Below, one piece after another: positions 63,100 through 64,000 of a DNA stretch of 64,000 nt. Under the pieces are notes generated by a model. That model was given only the letters and a program-made list of their open reading frames with translations. It searched no databases and was not told the DNA's origin. Source of the DNA: Orientallactaga sibirica (Eukaryota; Chordata; Mammalia; Rodentia; Dipodidae); contig JAEOAD010000035.1 in the NCBI GenBank assembly GCA_036365145.1, positions 1,610,001 to 1,674,000 on the forward strand. Direction: 5' to 3'. A program made the position numbers and the translations under genes. Position 1 is the stretch's first letter. Each line of letters opens with the position of its first letter.

Positions 63100-64000
63100 T
63101 TAAAATCACAGACATGCTTCTATAACAGTGTGATTGTTTCTATGATGGGCCCCTAACAATCTTCCCTGGGCTTCCTGAACGAACACTTACCTCTAACCTC
63201 TCAACCTGTATTGAACCTGTTAAGTATTCAGAATATTGTCCCTGGAGAAAAGAAAAACAAAAAGGGATTTCATGGAAGTCTGTGAGTGTGGGCATGGTCT
63301 TTGGTGGCAGTTTAAGTTTGTCTAAACAAAAGCAAAAGCCTGGATCCAGGCCATGTGAAACCCACAGAGCACCTGCCTCTGGCCTAGAGAGGTCCACATG
63401 ATGAACAAGGCAGGGAGGGCACACAGAGAGCGCCCAAACAGATTCGGGTGTTCCCTCCAGGACAGCAGAGAAGGTGGACAAGGGGCTTCAGACCTGAGCT
63501 GTTTGTCATCACTGGAGGGTGGGTATGGCTTCTGAGGTACTTCTTATTAGCACTAGGGAAGGTCCTGTTGCTGGATAAAAATAAATGTTGCAAGATAAAT
63601 TCCATTATGAAATTCATCATATCAAGCCAATAATTCACATCTGGGCACCAGAAGTCATGTGCCTGGCTAAGACTAGAGAAAACACGTGTTTTTGGATCAA
63701 GTAGACTTGGTTTAAATTTTGTTTCTTCCCGTCACTAGCTCTGTGGCCTCTGTCAAATTATGTGACTCCTCTGAGTCTGTCTCCTCGTAATAGAAATGTA
63801 ATGAACAGCTCCCTGTGTTGGTTTAAGGACACTGGATCTATTGTTTTGTTCAAAATGCAAGACTCATCTGAAAGGAGGGCCATTAAATACACAGTTGTCT
63901 CTGCATAGAACAATGATGGTATCAAAAGGTATTTGCAGGTCTGGCCTGCCATCTTTCCTCTTGTCTTTTAAAGCCTTATTTATTTTAGAACAATCCTGCT
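63100..64000. other. Unique sequence to window end
   Basis: Nothing recognised. Frames at 63140-63481 and 63384-63638 (minus) have no supporting features. Confidence 0.5.

Noticed and set aside
1..64000. CRISPR arrays, operons, phage or other microbial systems
   Set aside because: No spaced identical repeats, operon-like gene runs or ribosome binding sites. Repeat families are all those of a rodent nuclear genome.

Overview
This is non-coding genomic DNA from a rodent, packed with retrotransposons. B1-like SINEs, ID/B4-type composite SINEs, rodent LINE-1 3' UTRs and MT-type MaLR LTRs occur together. The commonest repeat is a tRNA-derived SINE with a B2-like head and a body unlike mouse B2 (about 34 copies or fragments). 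I take it to be the DIP family of jerboas and relatives (Dipodidae). That species-level reading comes from remembered family knowledge, not from a database search. No protein-coding gene, tRNA, rRNA, CpG-island promoter or CRISPR is supported. The short open frames lie in repeats or look like chance. One weak exon-like frame (4601-4873) is noted as a finding only.

Layout. 0-9 kb: decayed B4, a large CCCT/CCTT tract, an antisense LINE-1 3' UTR, a possible LTR, then DIP SINEs and unique AT-rich DNA. 9-13 kb: a purine tract, then mostly unique DNA. 13.58-16.58 kb: a head-to-tail tandem duplication of about 1.5 kb whose unit holds B1, DIP and LINE-1 pieces. 16.6-28.6 kb: dense SINEs and MaLR LTRs, with a repeat-poor block at 18.7-21.8 kb. 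28.6-34.2 kb: mostly unique. 34.2-35.9 kb: a solo MaLR LTR, a 39-bp direct repeat and an LTR-like region with a striking pentanucleotide pyrimidine array. 36-48 kb: SINE clusters around a 3-kb unique block. 48.5-58.2 kb: one long, decayed, antisense LINE-1 that has been hit repeatedly. 58.5-64 kb: largely unique, with one DIP SINE.

Main observations. (1) A two-LTR MaLR element (52491-54478) has 385-bp LTRs that are nearly identical by eye, a 5-bp target duplication, a primer-binding site and a polypurine tract, so it inserted recently. It sits inside the LTR of an older relative, which in turn replaces the catalytic reverse-transcriptase segment of the LINE-1. (2) The DIP SINEs fall into subfamilies that differ at the RNA polymerase III B box. 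A 16-bp block covering that box is present once, twice or, in one copy, three times. (3) SINEs have inserted again at the same target in two places. (4) The 1.5-kb tandem duplication has few differences, mostly in one SINE. Many insertions have exact target-site duplications, so the order of events can be read directly.
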